Positions 34,146-45,720 of a stretch of 64,000 bases of DNA are shown here, in pieces. Below the pieces are notes generated by a model. That model had not been told where the DNA came from and did no database searches. It saw only the letters and a list, made by a program, of their open reading frames with translations. The DNA comes from Okapia johnstoni. Taxonomy: Eukaryota; Chordata; Mammalia; Artiodactyla; Giraffidae. A program made the translations under genes and the position numbers. Positions within the stretch are counted from its first letter, which is position 1, and each line of letters starts with the position of its first letter. The stretch lies in the NCBI GenBank assembly GCA_024291935.2, contig CM044308.1:125080501-125144500 (forward strand), written 5' to 3'.

Positions 34146-35089
34146 AAAACTTCTGAGAGTCACATTCTTTGGGAAACATATGAGTTGCATACAAGTTTGG
34201 AGAGTGGAGAGAGAGCACTGGAAAATTTCTTTATCTTTGCCTAGACTTAGCCTAGACTGACCAAATGGACTAGAAAATTTGATCTGTTTAGTTCACCTGG
34301 GTTTGTCTCAATGCCACGTTAGTAGTTAAATAGAAATTCTCGGAATACTTCTTTCTAGATCATTCCACTGACACTCTGATTTGACCAAATATTATAGCCA
34401 TAACTACTTTGCAGTCAGTGCAGAAACAGGACTGGGAAGTGGTGACCCATGGTAAAGATGCTCAAGACTATGAGCCAAAAGGATGAAGAGGACCAGGACT
34501 AGGAAGAACTGGAGCCTGGACTGCTGGTGTGTTTATTGGGCTGTATTCCATGAGATGGGTGACCCCAGACCAAATCCACTGTCTCAAGGAATTTGAACAA
34601 ACTTGAGTTCAAATATGTAAGAGTCATATACAAGGGGTCCAGTATAGTGGGCTGGGAAGGTAGAGGAGTGGGCGCTTTACTACAGAAACAATGCTCATCA
34701 TTTAATACATAGAGTGATATGATTATGAGTTGTTAGTGTGAGTTGGAGCCCAATGATAACTAGCACCTGTAGGCATGAGAATCAAGGTCCAGGCCTTCCA
34801 GAGAGCAGGGGGCCAGAAAAATCTGTGTCATATGTTAAAGTATTTACCAAGTGAGCTGAGCATTAATGTATAATGTATAATATAATGTGACTATAATGTA
34901 GATTAGAAGAAACAATAGAGAAACCCAGATATACTGAAGGAACAGAGGAAACTTAGAAAGGGTTGCTAAAAGGGTCATGTACAAGGGGCTTATCCCTTTT
35001 ACACCAGATTTCAGGCTTCAGTTACAAAACTAATTCCTGACTATACCTGTTGGTGATAATCAAAATGCTCTTTCAGCAGAGATAATAAT
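34146..35089. other. Unassigned stretch
   Basis: No gene or named repeat recognised. A local TATAATGTATAATATAATG repeat lies near 34866-34900. Confidence 0.4.
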
Positions 35090-35340
35090 AGCAAAGAGTA
35101 ATTGGGTGCTTCCTTTATGACAGACTATGTTCTAATCACTTCATACATATGACCTCAATTAATTCTCAAACTATGCTATAGGGTAAGTACTATTTGTATT
35201 TCCAATTTATAGATGAGGAATTCGAGGTAAAGAGAAACCAAGCAAATTGCCTAAGGTCACACAGTCAGTAAATGGTGGTATGTAGACTTGAATTCACAAA
35301 GTTTGATCCCAGTCAAGCTCTTTCCCTCTATGCTAGGCTG
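35090..35340 (-). mobile_element. MIR SINE, antisense
   Basis: A well-preserved order: GTGCTTCCTTTATGACAGACTATGTTCTAATCAC, CCAATTTATAGATGAGGAATTCGAGG, TTGCCTAAGGTCACACAGTCAGTAAATGG and CTTGAATTCAC. Confidence 0.85.
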
Positions 35341-35344
35341 CTTC

Positions 35345-36432
35345 TGTTCTGTCATAATGACACTTTAAAGTATTACAGTTGAAAAAAGAAAATAAATAAA
35401 GACACAAAGACTTGTGGGACACCATGATAAATTTCAACATGCATATAAAGGGAATGCAGAAAGGAAGTAAGAGAGATAAACGTCCAGAAAAAGTATTTGG
35501 AGAGGTAAAGGGTAAACACATCCCAAATTTGTTGAAAAACGTTGATCTACACAAACAAAAACCTCAGCAAATCCAAAGTTAAACATCTGTCCACATCATG
35601 GTCAGTTTGTTGAAAGGCAAGGAGAAAATTTTGAAATCATCAGGGGAAAAACACCTGATAATGTGTAGAAGAGTGGCAATGTGATCAGTGGCTGATTTAT
35701 CATGTGAAAAGTGGTAGTCAGAAGGCAGTGGGATGACATATTCAAAGTGCTGGGGAATACTGTCAAAAGTTTTATATGTAACAAAACTATCCTTCAAAAA
35801 TGAAAATAAAGGCAGTCCCAGATAAACAGAAACTAAGAGAATTTGTTGTTAGCTGATTGCCCTGTAAGAAATACTAAAGGATGTCTTTTTAATATAATTT
35901 TATTTACTTATTTATTTATTGGCTATGCTGGGTCTTTGTTGCTGCTTTGTTGGGCTTATCTCTAGTTGTGGTGAGCAGGGGCTACTCTCTAGCTGCAGTG
36001 CACAGGCTTCTCATTTCAATGGCTTCTCTTGTTGCTGAGCACAGATGGGCTGTCGGGTGCATGGGCTTTAGTAGTTGCAGGGCAAGGAATTAGTTAGTTA
36101 CAGTTTCTGAGCTCTAGAGCATGGGCTCAATAGTTCTGGTGCATGGGCTTAGTTGCTTCAGAGCATGTGGGATCTTCCCAGACCAGGGATCGAAACTATG
36201 TCTCCTGTACTGACAGGTGGATTCCTTACCGCTGAGCTACCAGGGAAGCCCCAAGGATGTCTTTCATACAGAAAGGGAATGATAACAGATTGTAACTGAG
36301 GTCCACAGGAATAAATAAAGAGCACAGGAAATGGTAAATATGTGGGTTAATACGAAAAATTCTTTAAATATAATTTTTCAGTTTCGTTCCTAATTTCTTT
36401 AAAGGATACATGGTTTTGTAAAGCAATAGTTA
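35345..36432 (+). mobile_element. Old L1, sense, first segment (with CHR SINE inside)
   Basis: Diverged L1 ORF1-end/inter-ORF sequence in sense orientation: AGAAGGCAGTGGGATGACATATTCAAAGTGCTG, TATCCTTCAAAAATGAAAATAAAGGCAGTCCCAGATAAAC, then after the SINE CATACAGAAAGGGAATGATAAC. It continues at 36736 and 37464. No ORF remains. Confidence 0.68.
35877..36264 (-). mobile_element. CHR-type tRNA SINE, 12-bp TSD
   Basis: A cetartiodactyl CHR SINE in reverse: T/A-rich tail (TTTATTTACTTATTTATTTATT), GGCTATGCTGGGTCTTTG, GTAGTTGCAGGGC, then the reversed tRNA head ACCAGGGATCGAAACTATGT ... GAGCTACCAGGGAAGCCCC. AAGGATGTCTTT is repeated exactly at 35877-35888 and 36253-36264; the body is 35889-36252. Confidence 0.9.
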
Positions 36433-36735
36433 TAACACCATTTTTCTTTTGGCTGTGCTGAGTCTTCATTGCTGTGTGTGGGCTTTCTTTATTTGTGGCA
36501 GGCAGGGGTGCTGTGTGTGGGCTTTCTCTAGTTTCAGTGAGCAGGGTCTACTCTCTAGTTGAGGTACAAGTCTTCTCAATGCAGTGGCTTCTCTTGTTGC
36601 AGAGCATAGGCTATAGGGTGCATGGGCTTCAGTAGTTGTGGCATTCCAGGTCAGTATGTGTGGCTCACAGGCTCTAAAGTACAGGCTCAGTAGTTATGGC
36701 GCACAGGCCACTAGATCAGCAAGGTCTAACACCAT
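36433..36735 (-). mobile_element. Second CHR-type SINE, head-truncated, 9-bp TSD
   Basis: The same family as the preceding SINE: TTTTGGCTGTGCTGAGTCTTCATTGCTG, TCTCTAGTTGAGGTACAAGTCTTCTC, CATGGGCTTCAGTAGTTGTGG. It lacks a clear tRNA head at the high end. TAACACCAT repeats at 36433-36441 and 36727-36735. Confidence 0.85.
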
Positions 36736-37106
36736 GTTCTTAATATTAGATAATATTGAATTCAGGACCAAAAATATTTAATTAGTTCAAAAAGGGTACT
36801 TTTAAACAGGTGCTATTTTTAAAATGAAGATATAAGAAATATATCTATTTATGGCATCACATTCATAAAGCAGAAACTACAGAAAGTACAAGGAGATACA
36901 CATTAGTTGCAGAAGTTATTATTGAACCTCTTTCATCCCATGGCAGTTGTAATACATTAAAAAATAATAAGCAATAGTATAAATTTTTGTGAGCGTTTCA
37001 GGAGTGCTTGAAAGGAGGAGCATTCTCTATTCTTGAGGGACAAGGTTTTATATATTAATATACATGTATATGATATTATATTGCATATGTTATATAAATA
37101 TAAATA
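36736..37106 (+). mobile_element. Old L1, sense, second segment
   Basis: Weak L1 ORF2 endonuclease-region similarity in sense orientation (CATAAAGCAGAAACTACAGAAAGTACAAGGAG). Its position between two other segments of one L1 supports the assignment more than its sequence does. Confidence 0.45.
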
Positions 37107-37463
37107 CGGTGCTGTAGAAGACTCCTGAGATTCTCTTGGACAGCAAGGAGAACAAACCAGTCAATCTTAAGGGAAATCAGCCCTGAATACTTGTTGGAAG
37201 GATTGATGCCAAAGCTGAAACTCCAGTATTTTGGTCATCTAATGCAAACAGCTGACTCATTGGAAAAGTCCCTGATGCTGGGAAAGATTGAGGGCAGAAG
37301 GAGAAGAGGGCATCAGAGGATGAGATGGCTGGACAGCATCACCGATGCAATGGACATGAACTTGGGCAAACTCTGGGAGATGGTGAGGGAGAGAGAGGTC
37401 TGGCTTGCTGCAGTCCATGGGGTTGCAAAGAGTCAGGCATTACTGAGTGACTGAACAACAACA
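37107..37463 (+). mobile_element. BovB 3' fragment in L1 (copy 5)
   Basis: It starts inside the RT C-terminus (CGGTGCTGTAGAAGACTCC) and ends ACTGAGTGACTGAACAACAACA. The 87-codon ORF 37191-37454 holds the BovB C-terminal signature ([33 protein letters not shown]). No catalytic region. The tail is of the ACAACA type, as in copy 2. Confidence 0.92.
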
Positions 37464-38110
37464 TGAATACTACTGCTGTGCCTGTTACAAAGACTACAAA
37501 GACATTCTCGGATTCCAAGATGTGAACAGTACAGACAACATTAATTGTCCACAACGCAAACAATTAGAAATAAACACAGAAAACATAAATTTCCTGCCAC
37601 CTAGGTGAGAAAAAAGCAAAATCATCTGTAACAATTCAAGTTTAAAAGAAAATCTAACTGAAAGTTGGAAGAATATGTGGAAATTAATTATTATCAAAAT
37701 ACTGCATATCAGAGTTAACAGGAAAATAGTTAAAGCAGGGATTAGAGGCAAATTCATAGCCCCAAATACTTATAATCAAGAAAGAATGAAAGTAAATGAA
37801 TTAAACTTCTAATACAGAAATTTAAAAAACTGTTTAAATCCAGGTAGAAGGAGAGGGATTTAATAAAATAGAAGTGATAAGTAATGAAGCAAAAATATAT
37901 GAAACAATAGAACCAATAAATAAATCATAAGCTTTCTTGGATAAAAATAATAAAATAGATGAATTATTAAATAATCGTGAAAAAAGGAAGTTTTAGCGTA
38001 TGAAATTTTTTTAAAAAGAGGAAAGTAGCCACAGATGCAGAGGAAATTAGAAGAATCATGAGAGCCTATTTTGTTCAATTCCTTTAAAATAAAATTAAGC
38101 ATCTGATTGG
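37464..38110 (+). mobile_element. Old L1, sense, third segment
   Basis: Diverged L1 ORF2 sequence: AAGCAGGGATTAGAGGCAAATTCATAGCCCCAAATAC, CAGGTAGAAGGAGAGGGATTTAATAAAATAGAAGTG, AACCAATAAATAAATC. These phrases precede the RT domain in L1. Riddled with stops. Confidence 0.7.
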
Positions 38111-39835
38111 AATTGGTACTTTCTGTCGGGAGATATCATTTAGCAAAAGAAAGGATACAAGGCAGACAAGAATGCTGTATTGTTCATTAGCCACTCACAA
38201 TTTGGATAAAATGATGGAAATTACAGGTTTTCCTCAGGCATGGTCCGAGACCTTCCTGAGAGCGAACAATGAAATGGGCCTTATGTTTACTCAATATGTT
38301 TCTTTTGATTTTATGTTAATGTATTTATTCTTCATCTTTATTAACATGAAGTAACCAGTGATACCTCCCTCCGCCTTTTGTTTGCTGAGTATCCTTGTAT
38401 AAATATACTTGCTGGCATTGTATGTTCCTGCTGTAAGAGTAGCAGCACTATTGATAATATAACACAGCCCCTTCTCCCCCACCCACCTCCACCCCAGGAG
38501 TTTTGAAAAGGAATCTGTGAAATAAATACAAATTCACTCACTGATATGGCTCCAGCGTCCCTCTCCCTTATTTCTGTCCTTTCAAAATGTTGCTAGGCAA
38601 CCAGATAGAAAAATGGCCAAAGCCCTTATAAAGAGAAGACATGCTTATAATGTCAGAAAAATAAATGTGGGCTTGTTCACTTGGGCATGCTCACAAACTG
38701 CCTGGACTTGCAACGTAATTCATTCAGTTTCAATAACTGCAACTGATCTTGAGGTTGGTAAAACACCTGGCTGTAATTTGCCAGTGGAGACATGACTCAA
38801 GCCATCTACGTGTGAGAGAGGGTCGCTGTTCTGGTGGTACATTTGCCCTTGCAAGGGGATGAATGTTCAGTGGTTCCTTCTGGGGCCAGTCTCTCTGCTT
38901 AAGTCTGTTTGGTTCCACTTGCAGTTAGCACAATCTTCATAAAACCTTTTTAGAGCTCACAGTTGTAAACACCCAGTCTTCCTTAGGAACTGCAGCTGCA
39001 TCACCCCTGGCATTTAATATATCCATTTGATTTTAAACGGAGCCTGCTTCTGTCTGCACTGGCATGTGCACTGGGTCTAGTGGCCCAGACTCTGCTTGCT
39101 CTAAGGAACAGCATAGTCTTCCTACCTGGTGTGTGTGCCAGGGTCTGCTCATGGTGACAGGTGTTGATGTTCAGCTGCTAATTTCCCCCATTAAAGACAA
39201 TGTGGTAGGATCAGATGATACAATCTGTTCATCTGAGGTCTGCCCTGCTTTTTCCTGTCTGGAATATATTACTAACTTTATTGATACAATAAAAGAAGAA
39301 ATAGCTGCATAAAATGCCCTTTAAATGGTTTTGCTTTACTAGGGGAAAAAATCCATAGCAGTCAGTTTCTTTTTGTCTATTATAAATTCATTAACAGTGT
39401 GTCGTAATTAGGTGCATGGCTTTGCCTTGGAGGACAAATGGTGCTTCTTGAACTGTGACGTTAGTCTGATTGTGGTAAAATGACCCATTTGGTTTTACCA
39501 GCTGTGACTTTGGAGGGAGCTGAATGACAGAGGATGCGTAAAACTCAACAGATGAAAACATTCTTTGCTCATGCTCCCTATTACTGATTATTTTGTATCC
39601 TAAACAAAATGTTCTTTGGGTTTGCTTGCTGATGTCTTGGTTGTCTAATGAGTACTGTGTTTAAGTTGATGGGACGTCAGAAGGGCAACTGGCTTATTAA
39701 ATCAGACCCATATTCCTATATTAATAGGGCATAATTTGCTCTGGCAGAATCTAAAGATACTGCGGTGCCTGATTAACCAAAAGGAATTCCCAAGTGGGGA
39801 AGCAGTGGTTGTAATTGTGTTCTTCAGGATCAGGC
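38111..39835. other. Repeat-free block, function unknown
   Basis: No recognised repeat over 1.7 kb, unusual in this SINE-rich window. No convincing exon. Parts such as 39330-39560 contain ATTA-type cores (TTCATTAACAGTGTGTCGTAATTAGG) and look like constrained non-coding DNA, but that is only an impression. Confidence 0.35.
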
Positions 39836-39839
39836 AGCC

Positions 39840-40010
39840 TGCACAGGAAGCCTGGCCACACCATTACCAGCTTCTAAACTGCTCTCACCCTTGGTTTTTT
39901 CCTCTCTAAAACAGAGCATTGTATAACCTGCTTCAGAGAGTTTATGTGATTAAATTAGTGAATTCTTAGCACAGTGCTTATAATACGTGATAAGCTCTCA
40001 AGAAATTAAG
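39840..40010 (+). mobile_element. MIR SINE
   Basis: AGCCTGGCCACACCATTACCAG, GTTTTTTCCTCTCTAAAACAGAGC, GATTAAATTAGTGAATTCTTAGCACAGTGCTTATAA follow the MIR core and end. Confidence 0.65.
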
Positions 40011-40723
40011 GATTCCCCAGAAATAATATTAGACAGTGCAGAAAAAGTTATCCAGCTTAAGGCAAAGCCCTGGGTTCCTGAATGGGCTTGAGAGAATGGG
40101 AAGGGGGTGAGGAAAGAACAATCATCAGCTCCCCTCCGCCCATTCCATACAAAGTGCTGGTGACTGTTGAGTTGAAAAGAAGTCCCAGAAGGAAAAGGAG
40201 CTCCTTTCTGTGACCATGATCCTGGGCATTGTGAACCACACTGCCTGTCACTGATGCCTTTTCTTTTCTGTGTTGGGAGGCATTTTAGAGGCAGAGAGAC
40301 CTGACACCTGACTCTTCTCTTTTCAGCTCACACAAAGTTGGAATCATAGAAATGGAAAAATCACAAAAGAGATTAAGTTTGTGTCTGTGGTCCTGTCCCC
40401 TCACTGATCATTGCTGAGTCCCTTTTTCTAAGTTTTTATTCTTGTCTGCCTTTTATCCCAAGAAAAGTTTTGGCCAATAAAGATTTACAATAGGATGCTC
40501 CCCAGAATATTCCTATTTCGATAAGGAACTTCTGGGATAGAAAGCAATGAGTCTTAATGAGGAAATTTGATGCACCATGACAAAACAAAATTTTTAACTG
40601 GGGGATGAAGAAGTTTTCCATTATCTCTTCATTACCTCTTAAATATATTCAGCAAGTGCTCTTAAGGCAGAGAAGGCTGGACTCATTCAGTTGATCACGG
40701 TTGGAAGTTACCTACTCCAAGCC
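40011..40723. other. Unassigned stretch
   Basis: No gene or named repeat. A strong-looking acceptor (TCTTCTCTTTTCAG at about 40313-40326) is not followed by a matching donor with an open frame. Confidence 0.4.
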
Positions 40724-40986
40724 TGAAATAGAAATTTCTTTTTAAAAAAGGATTTTATTGAAGTATAGTTGATTTATGATATTGTGTTGACTCAGGTATA
40801 TAGATATCTAGATAGATATATTTTTTTCATGTTCTTTTCCATTGTGGTTTATAACAGAATTTTGAATATAGTTTCCTGTGCTATACAGTAGGACTTTGTT
40901 GTTTATCTATTCTATATATACCAGTTTGCATCTGCTAACCCCAAACTCCTAATCCTTCTCTCCCCACAATGAAATAGAAATTTCTT
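40724..40986 (-). mobile_element. Short L1 3' insertion with 17-bp TSD
   Basis: A 229-bp L1 3' end (body 40741-40969) reads on the minus strand; the plus strand shows TTTTATTGAAGTATAGTTGATTTATGAT, CCTGTGCTATACAGTAGGAC and CTAACCCCAAACTCC. TGAAATAGAAATTTCTT is duplicated exactly at 40724-40740 and 40970-40986, the longest perfect TSD in the window. This is a classical severely 5'-truncated L1 insertion. Confidence 0.93.
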
Positions 40987-41003
40987 AAAATCTGGTGTTT
41001 CAT

Positions 41004-41025
41004 CTTAAAAAAAAAAAAAAAAAAA
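41004..41025. repeat. Poly(A) run
   Basis: About twenty A residues follow CATCTTA. It lies close to an L1 insertion but outside its TSD, so it may be a separate simple repeat. Confidence 0.8.
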
Positions 41026-41609
41026 CAACGGTAAAACTCCTAGCCTCTCTCTGTTTTTCTCATTCACTTTTTTTCTGTGCCAGTTATTAATTTAGTGCCT
41101 TTCAGCTCCAAATTTACCCTTCTTTCCCCTGCTTTGTGATACCGGAGTGGACTCAAACATTTCTCCTTTGCCATATGGTAGAAGTTAAGCTTTGTCAGTA
41201 GAGGGCACCAGAAGGCCACTGCCAGAGGAAAGGGCCCTCTTCCTGGTTTCAGGGTAGCTTTTCCTTCTTGCTTCTGTGGCCGTTGACTCTCAGTGGTGTT
41301 TGGGACACCCAGGGGTGTTCACCCTCCAGTAAGTTTTACCAGAACTCAGTAGGCAGCTTCCTGATGAGTCTCAGGCACCAGGCAAGTGGTTTCCTGTTTG
41401 CCAGCCCTGGCTTGTCTCACCTCTGAGAACTTCACCCACCATGGACCACAATCACATCTTTTCTAATGAGATCAGACTCTCAGCCTTGGGGGCAAGGGCT
41501 CTTAAAAATTAGTTTCTTCTTTCGATGTTCTCTTTCATCTAGACATAGTAGCTGCTCCCATATCTGCTCTTGCTAGAGCTCTCTTCACTCCTTAATATCT
41601 AATCCACTA
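41026..41609. other. Unassigned stretch
   Basis: No gene or named repeat recognised. Confidence 0.4.
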
Positions 41610-42822
41610 TTCAGTACAGTTTAGTCACTCAGTCGTGTCCGACTCTTTGCAACCCCATGGACTGCAGCACGCCAGGCTTCCCTGTCCATCACCAACACCC
41701 AGAGCTTGCTCAAACTCATCTCCATCGAGTTGGTGATGCCATCCAACAATCTCATCCTGTGCTGTCCCCTTCTTCTCCAGCCTTCCGTCTTTGAGCATCG
41801 GGGTCTTTTCAAAAGAGTCAGTTCTTGGCATCAGATGGCCAAAGGATTGTAGTTTCAGCTTCAGCATCAGTCTTTGCAATGAATATTTGGGACTGATCTC
41901 CTTTCGGACTAACTGGTTTGATCTCCTTGCAGTCCAAGGGACTCCAAGAGTCTTCTCCAACACCACAATTCAAAAGCATCAATTCTTCCACTCTCAGTTT
42001 TTCTTTATGGTCCAACTCTCACATCCTGCATGACTACTGGAAAAACCATAGCTTTGACTATACGGACCTTTGTTGGCAAAGTAATGTCTCTGCTTTTTAA
42101 TATGCCGTCTAGGTTGGTCATAACTTTTCTTCCAAGGAACAAGCATCTTTTAATTTCATGGCTGCAGTCACCATGTGCCGTCATTTTGGAGCCCCCCATA
42201 ATAAAGTCTGTCACTGTTTCCACTGTTTCCCCATCTGTTTTCAATGAAGTGATGAGATCAGATGCCATGATCTTAGTTTTCTGAATGTTGAATTTTAAAC
42301 CAACTTTTTCACTCTCCTCTTTTCACTTTTATCAAGAGACTCTTTAGTTCTTCTTCGCTTTCTGCCGTAAGTGTGGTGTCATATGCATATCTGAGGTTAT
42401 TGATATTTCTTCCGGCAATCTTGATTTTAGCTTGTGTTTCATCCAGCCCAACATTTCGCATGATGTACTCTGCATGTAAGTTAAATAAGCAGGATGACAA
42501 TATACACCCTTGATGTACTTCTCTCCTAATGTGAAACCAGTCCGTTATTACATGTCTGGTTCTAACTGTTGCTTCTTGATCTCCATACAGATTTCTCAGG
42601 AGGCAGGTTAGGTGGTCTGGTGTTCCCATATCTTTAAGAATTTTCCAGTTTGTTGTAATCCACACAGTCAAAGGCTTATGTAGTCAATGAACCAGAAGTA
42701 GGTGTTTTTCCAGAATTCTCTTGCTTTTGCTATGATCCAGTGGATGTTGGAAATTTGATCTCTGGTTCCTCTGCCTTTTCTAAATCCAGCTTGAACATCT
42801 GGAAATTCTTGATTCACATATT
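41610..42822 (-). mobile_element. 5'-truncated BovB LINE (copy 6)
   Basis: It reads on the minus strand from about 42822 (within the RT, at the sequence preceding CTTCCTGATGTTC in the family) to the 3' tail TTCAGTACAGTTTAGTCACTCAG in reverse at 41610. About 1.2 kb. No clear TSD was found. Confidence 0.93.
41621..42700 (-). pseudogene. BovB RT remnant, catalytic motif mutated (copy 6)
   Basis: Blocks in different frames: 42671-42309 (PDHLTCLLRNLYGDQEATV; CILSSCLFNLHAEYIM), 42268-42005 (SHEIKRCLFLGRKVMTNLD) and 41966-41621 (C-terminus). Motif C, YADD in the family, reads YAYD here (42371-42392 region), removing a catalytic aspartate. Frameshifts separate the blocks. Confidence 0.88.
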
Positions 42823-44585
42823 AATTCTTTATATTAAATTTTCTCCATTCAAATTACTAGTGTTTTTCCTGTCTTCTGGTTGGACCCAAATTGATAGAGC
42901 CTAGAGGGTCAGAAGTGCTGTATGCAGATGAGGAGTTTGCAGAGGCACTGGACATACAGACCCCAGCTCTGTCCCTTCTCTTCCTTTTGTGAGTCAGCCT
43001 GCACTAGAGGATTGTTCTCCAGCCTGCACTCAGCCAAAGCTCTGGCTCTGAGTGAAAGGCCTGTGGTGGCCCAGCCCTGGGCCCAAGACCAGCTGGTTAA
43101 GTCTGTCTAACTCTGTCTTTCAGTCTTAGAAACTGTTTTCTGCAGGTAAAAGCCACATTCTCTGAGATCAGCTTTATCAGTAATAAAGGTATCATTTTGG
43201 ACTCAATCTGCTGACTTTTTCTTGTTTCTCAATAAGTTCAGAATGCAGGCAGGGAGAAGTCCTACTTTTTATTGTCTGTACCAATGATTTTTTTTGCATA
43301 AAACAATTCTAAATAACTTATTGCCAGAAAAATGGATGGACCAGGAAAGCATAGCATGTCTAGCGCATGTTGTTTAGCTTTGCCTGTCCCCTGACCTACT
43401 AGCTCATCACTATGACTTTCATCTGACCAGACATTGTTTTTTCTTAAAATACTAACCTAATTGGAGAGTGATTCTGTATCTCCAAAATGATTTGACACAC
43501 CATTAGTGATCCCCTTCAATGAGTACAATCCCACAGAACCCATATAAACAGTCCAGAATTTGAGGATAAGGAAAACATTTAGAAAACAGTATCATCTGTT
43601 TGAAACACATCTCTTTAAAATCATGAATTAATAAGTCATGCACTTAAAACTGTGCTTTAAAAAAAAAACTTGTGGCTCACTCTCTGCATAAAGGATCACA
43701 GAGGAAATGGGTCATTAGCCAGCTGTTGGGCAAGGTCAAATTCTCTACACATTGGACTTTAACAGTTGAATATGATGGAGTTGCTGAGTTCTTGTTGAAG
43801 GAGCAAATTGAAGAAAGGATGTCAGCAAGTGACCATATTGGCTCAGACAGTGAGCCACACACCACTTGACATAGCACTTTCCATTGTCCTTGACTTTCTC
43901 TGGCACTCTGCATGCATGACCAAGTTACCTATGTATCCTGTGTGTTTACACAGTGAAAGTACAAATGAGGGAAACGTACCCCAGTGTGCTTTAGGGAGAA
44001 TGAGAAAATGCATTCTGTGAACATTTGAAATGTAGTATAGTGGCCAAAGATTAATAAAGCTCAATAACACATTCCATCTCAGGCTTAGGCTTGACATGAG
44101 AAACATAATGCAATTTTGGGATTCTGAGATGATCTTTGAAACAGATTCTTGCTGAGCTGTAAAGCAAGAGGAAATGACCATCTTGTCATTTACTTATGGT
44201 AAATGGTTGGAAATGGGTTTATTATGGGCCATGTGATTTGATGTGGTAACTTTACATTTTAAATATTTTAGCTTAACATTGCCAGCAGTGTTATTTAAGG
44301 GACAAAATCAAATTAGGTTATTAAGAAGCAGGAAAAAAAAGGAATCAACAAGCTTGAAGTTTAAGTACAAAGTTTTGCTTTTCTCCTCACTACTTTTAAT
44401 AACTTGGTCAATTAGTGTAGAAAAAATTATCATAGGTATTAATCATAAAATCTCTACTTTCTTAGACAGTGGTGATACAAGGCTGAGATGTGACTTAGAC
44501 TCGTTTAGTTTTTGTGACACAATTCAAGACATGCTACCCTTGAACACAGGACCTTGGCATATTGAATATTTCAAGTTGAAGGAAT
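42823..44585. other. Unassigned stretch
   Basis: No supported gene or named repeat. The 121-codon plus ORF at 44243-44608 and the 112-codon minus ORF at 43843-44181 have no domain and low-complexity AT-driven composition. Confidence 0.38.
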
Positions 44586-44589
44586 TTGA

Positions 44590-44990
44590 AAAATGGCACG
44601 TGCAGTAAGGACTTTCTGACCATCCCTAGAAGCAGTTTATAAAATCCTCTTGTGAGAGATGCCCTCCCTATACCCAAAGGAAAGAAACATCCTTACTGCA
44701 AAAGACCAAGAAAGTGGACACAGAGAGGACCTGAGTGAACAGGCCTTGCTAAATTTCCCCAGTTCACTGCACTTACTCATACTCTTTGTCCCGTCATGTC
44801 TTTCCAAGATTCTCTACTCTTCCACATGCTCAGGTTTAACTGTTTCTTTGGATCTTCATTTCCTTATGAAGGCTCCCATGCATGTAAAACTTATATTAAA
44901 ACATATTTATCTGCCTTTCTCTTGTTGTCTGTCCTTTGCTACAGGGGCCCCAGTTGAGAACTTAAAGGGTGGAGTAATGGTATTTTTCCT
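44590..44990 (+). mobile_element. Probable solo LTR of an old class I endogenous retrovirus
   Basis: The right part, ATTTATCTGCCTTTCTCTTGTTGTCTGTCC, followed by a GGGGCCCCAGTTGAGAACTT phrase, resembles the U5 end of mammalian gammaretrovirus-like LTRs of the MER4 kind. No gag, pol or env sequence is adjacent, so at most it is a solitary LTR with no coding content. The left end is a guess. The 124-codon ORF 44659-45033 runs across it and is not supported as a gene. Confidence 0.4.
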
Positions 44991-45720
44991 TTTGTACATT
45001 TACTTCTTTCCAGACACCTTCCCATCCATCTAGTGTTGTCCTTGAAAACCTCTTCCTCCTCCTTCTCCCTCCCTCAAAGGACTGACCCTGATGGAGCTGC
45101 CTTCACTGTGGAGATAGCATTCTGCATGAGTGGAGTCCATTCCAACCTGAACCGGTCTTTCACATTTACTGAGGGTGTAGCACATAGCATTATATTTCTG
45201 ATTTCTATGTCATTTTCATGTATCTCTTTTCTGGTTTTAAAGATATAGCTGTAGCTATTTAATTTTTTCAAATGATTCCTCTTTAGCAGAATTGCATGTA
45301 TATTTTTAATAAATCTTGATCTATCTCCTGTGTGTCAAGATAATTACCCAGAGACATCCACTGTCCGAACCAGGGCGTACATGCCTGCAAGTGGCAGAGG
45401 GGACCTCAGGAGTAGCGTTTTTGGTCTGACATTGATGGAGTTGAATAACTCAAAGTTCCCATTGACAGCATATTCTAGGAGGCAGTAACCCAGGGGTGCT
45501 TCACAACTCTTCATAACCCTATAGGCCTTTGGGTTGTCACTTTCTCCTCTTCTCTACAATTGCTCACTGGTCACTTTGAGAAAATGAGGCAGTCAGCACC
45601 TGCTCTCTTTGCATTTGAAATATATGGCAGGATCCTAAATGTTCACTGACAAGAGGTGTCCACCACCTAAGAAACTTTTTAAAAATCACATAACTTTTTA
45701 GAAATCACATAATGGCCTGT
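44991..45720. other. Unassigned stretch
   Basis: No gene or named repeat apart from the small tandem duplication at 45673-45710. Confidence 0.4.
45673..45710. repeat. 19-bp tandem duplication
   Basis: AACTTTTTAAAAATCACAT is followed directly by AACTTTTTAGAAATCACAT, two copies with one mismatch. Confidence 0.9.

Noticed and set aside
40313..40371. Possible exon after TCTTCTCTTTTCAG
   Set aside because: There is a good acceptor, but no suitable donor follows an open frame of sensible length.
44243..45033. Two plus-strand ORFs of 121 and 124 codons
   Set aside because: AT-driven composition, no domains, and the second crosses a probable LTR.
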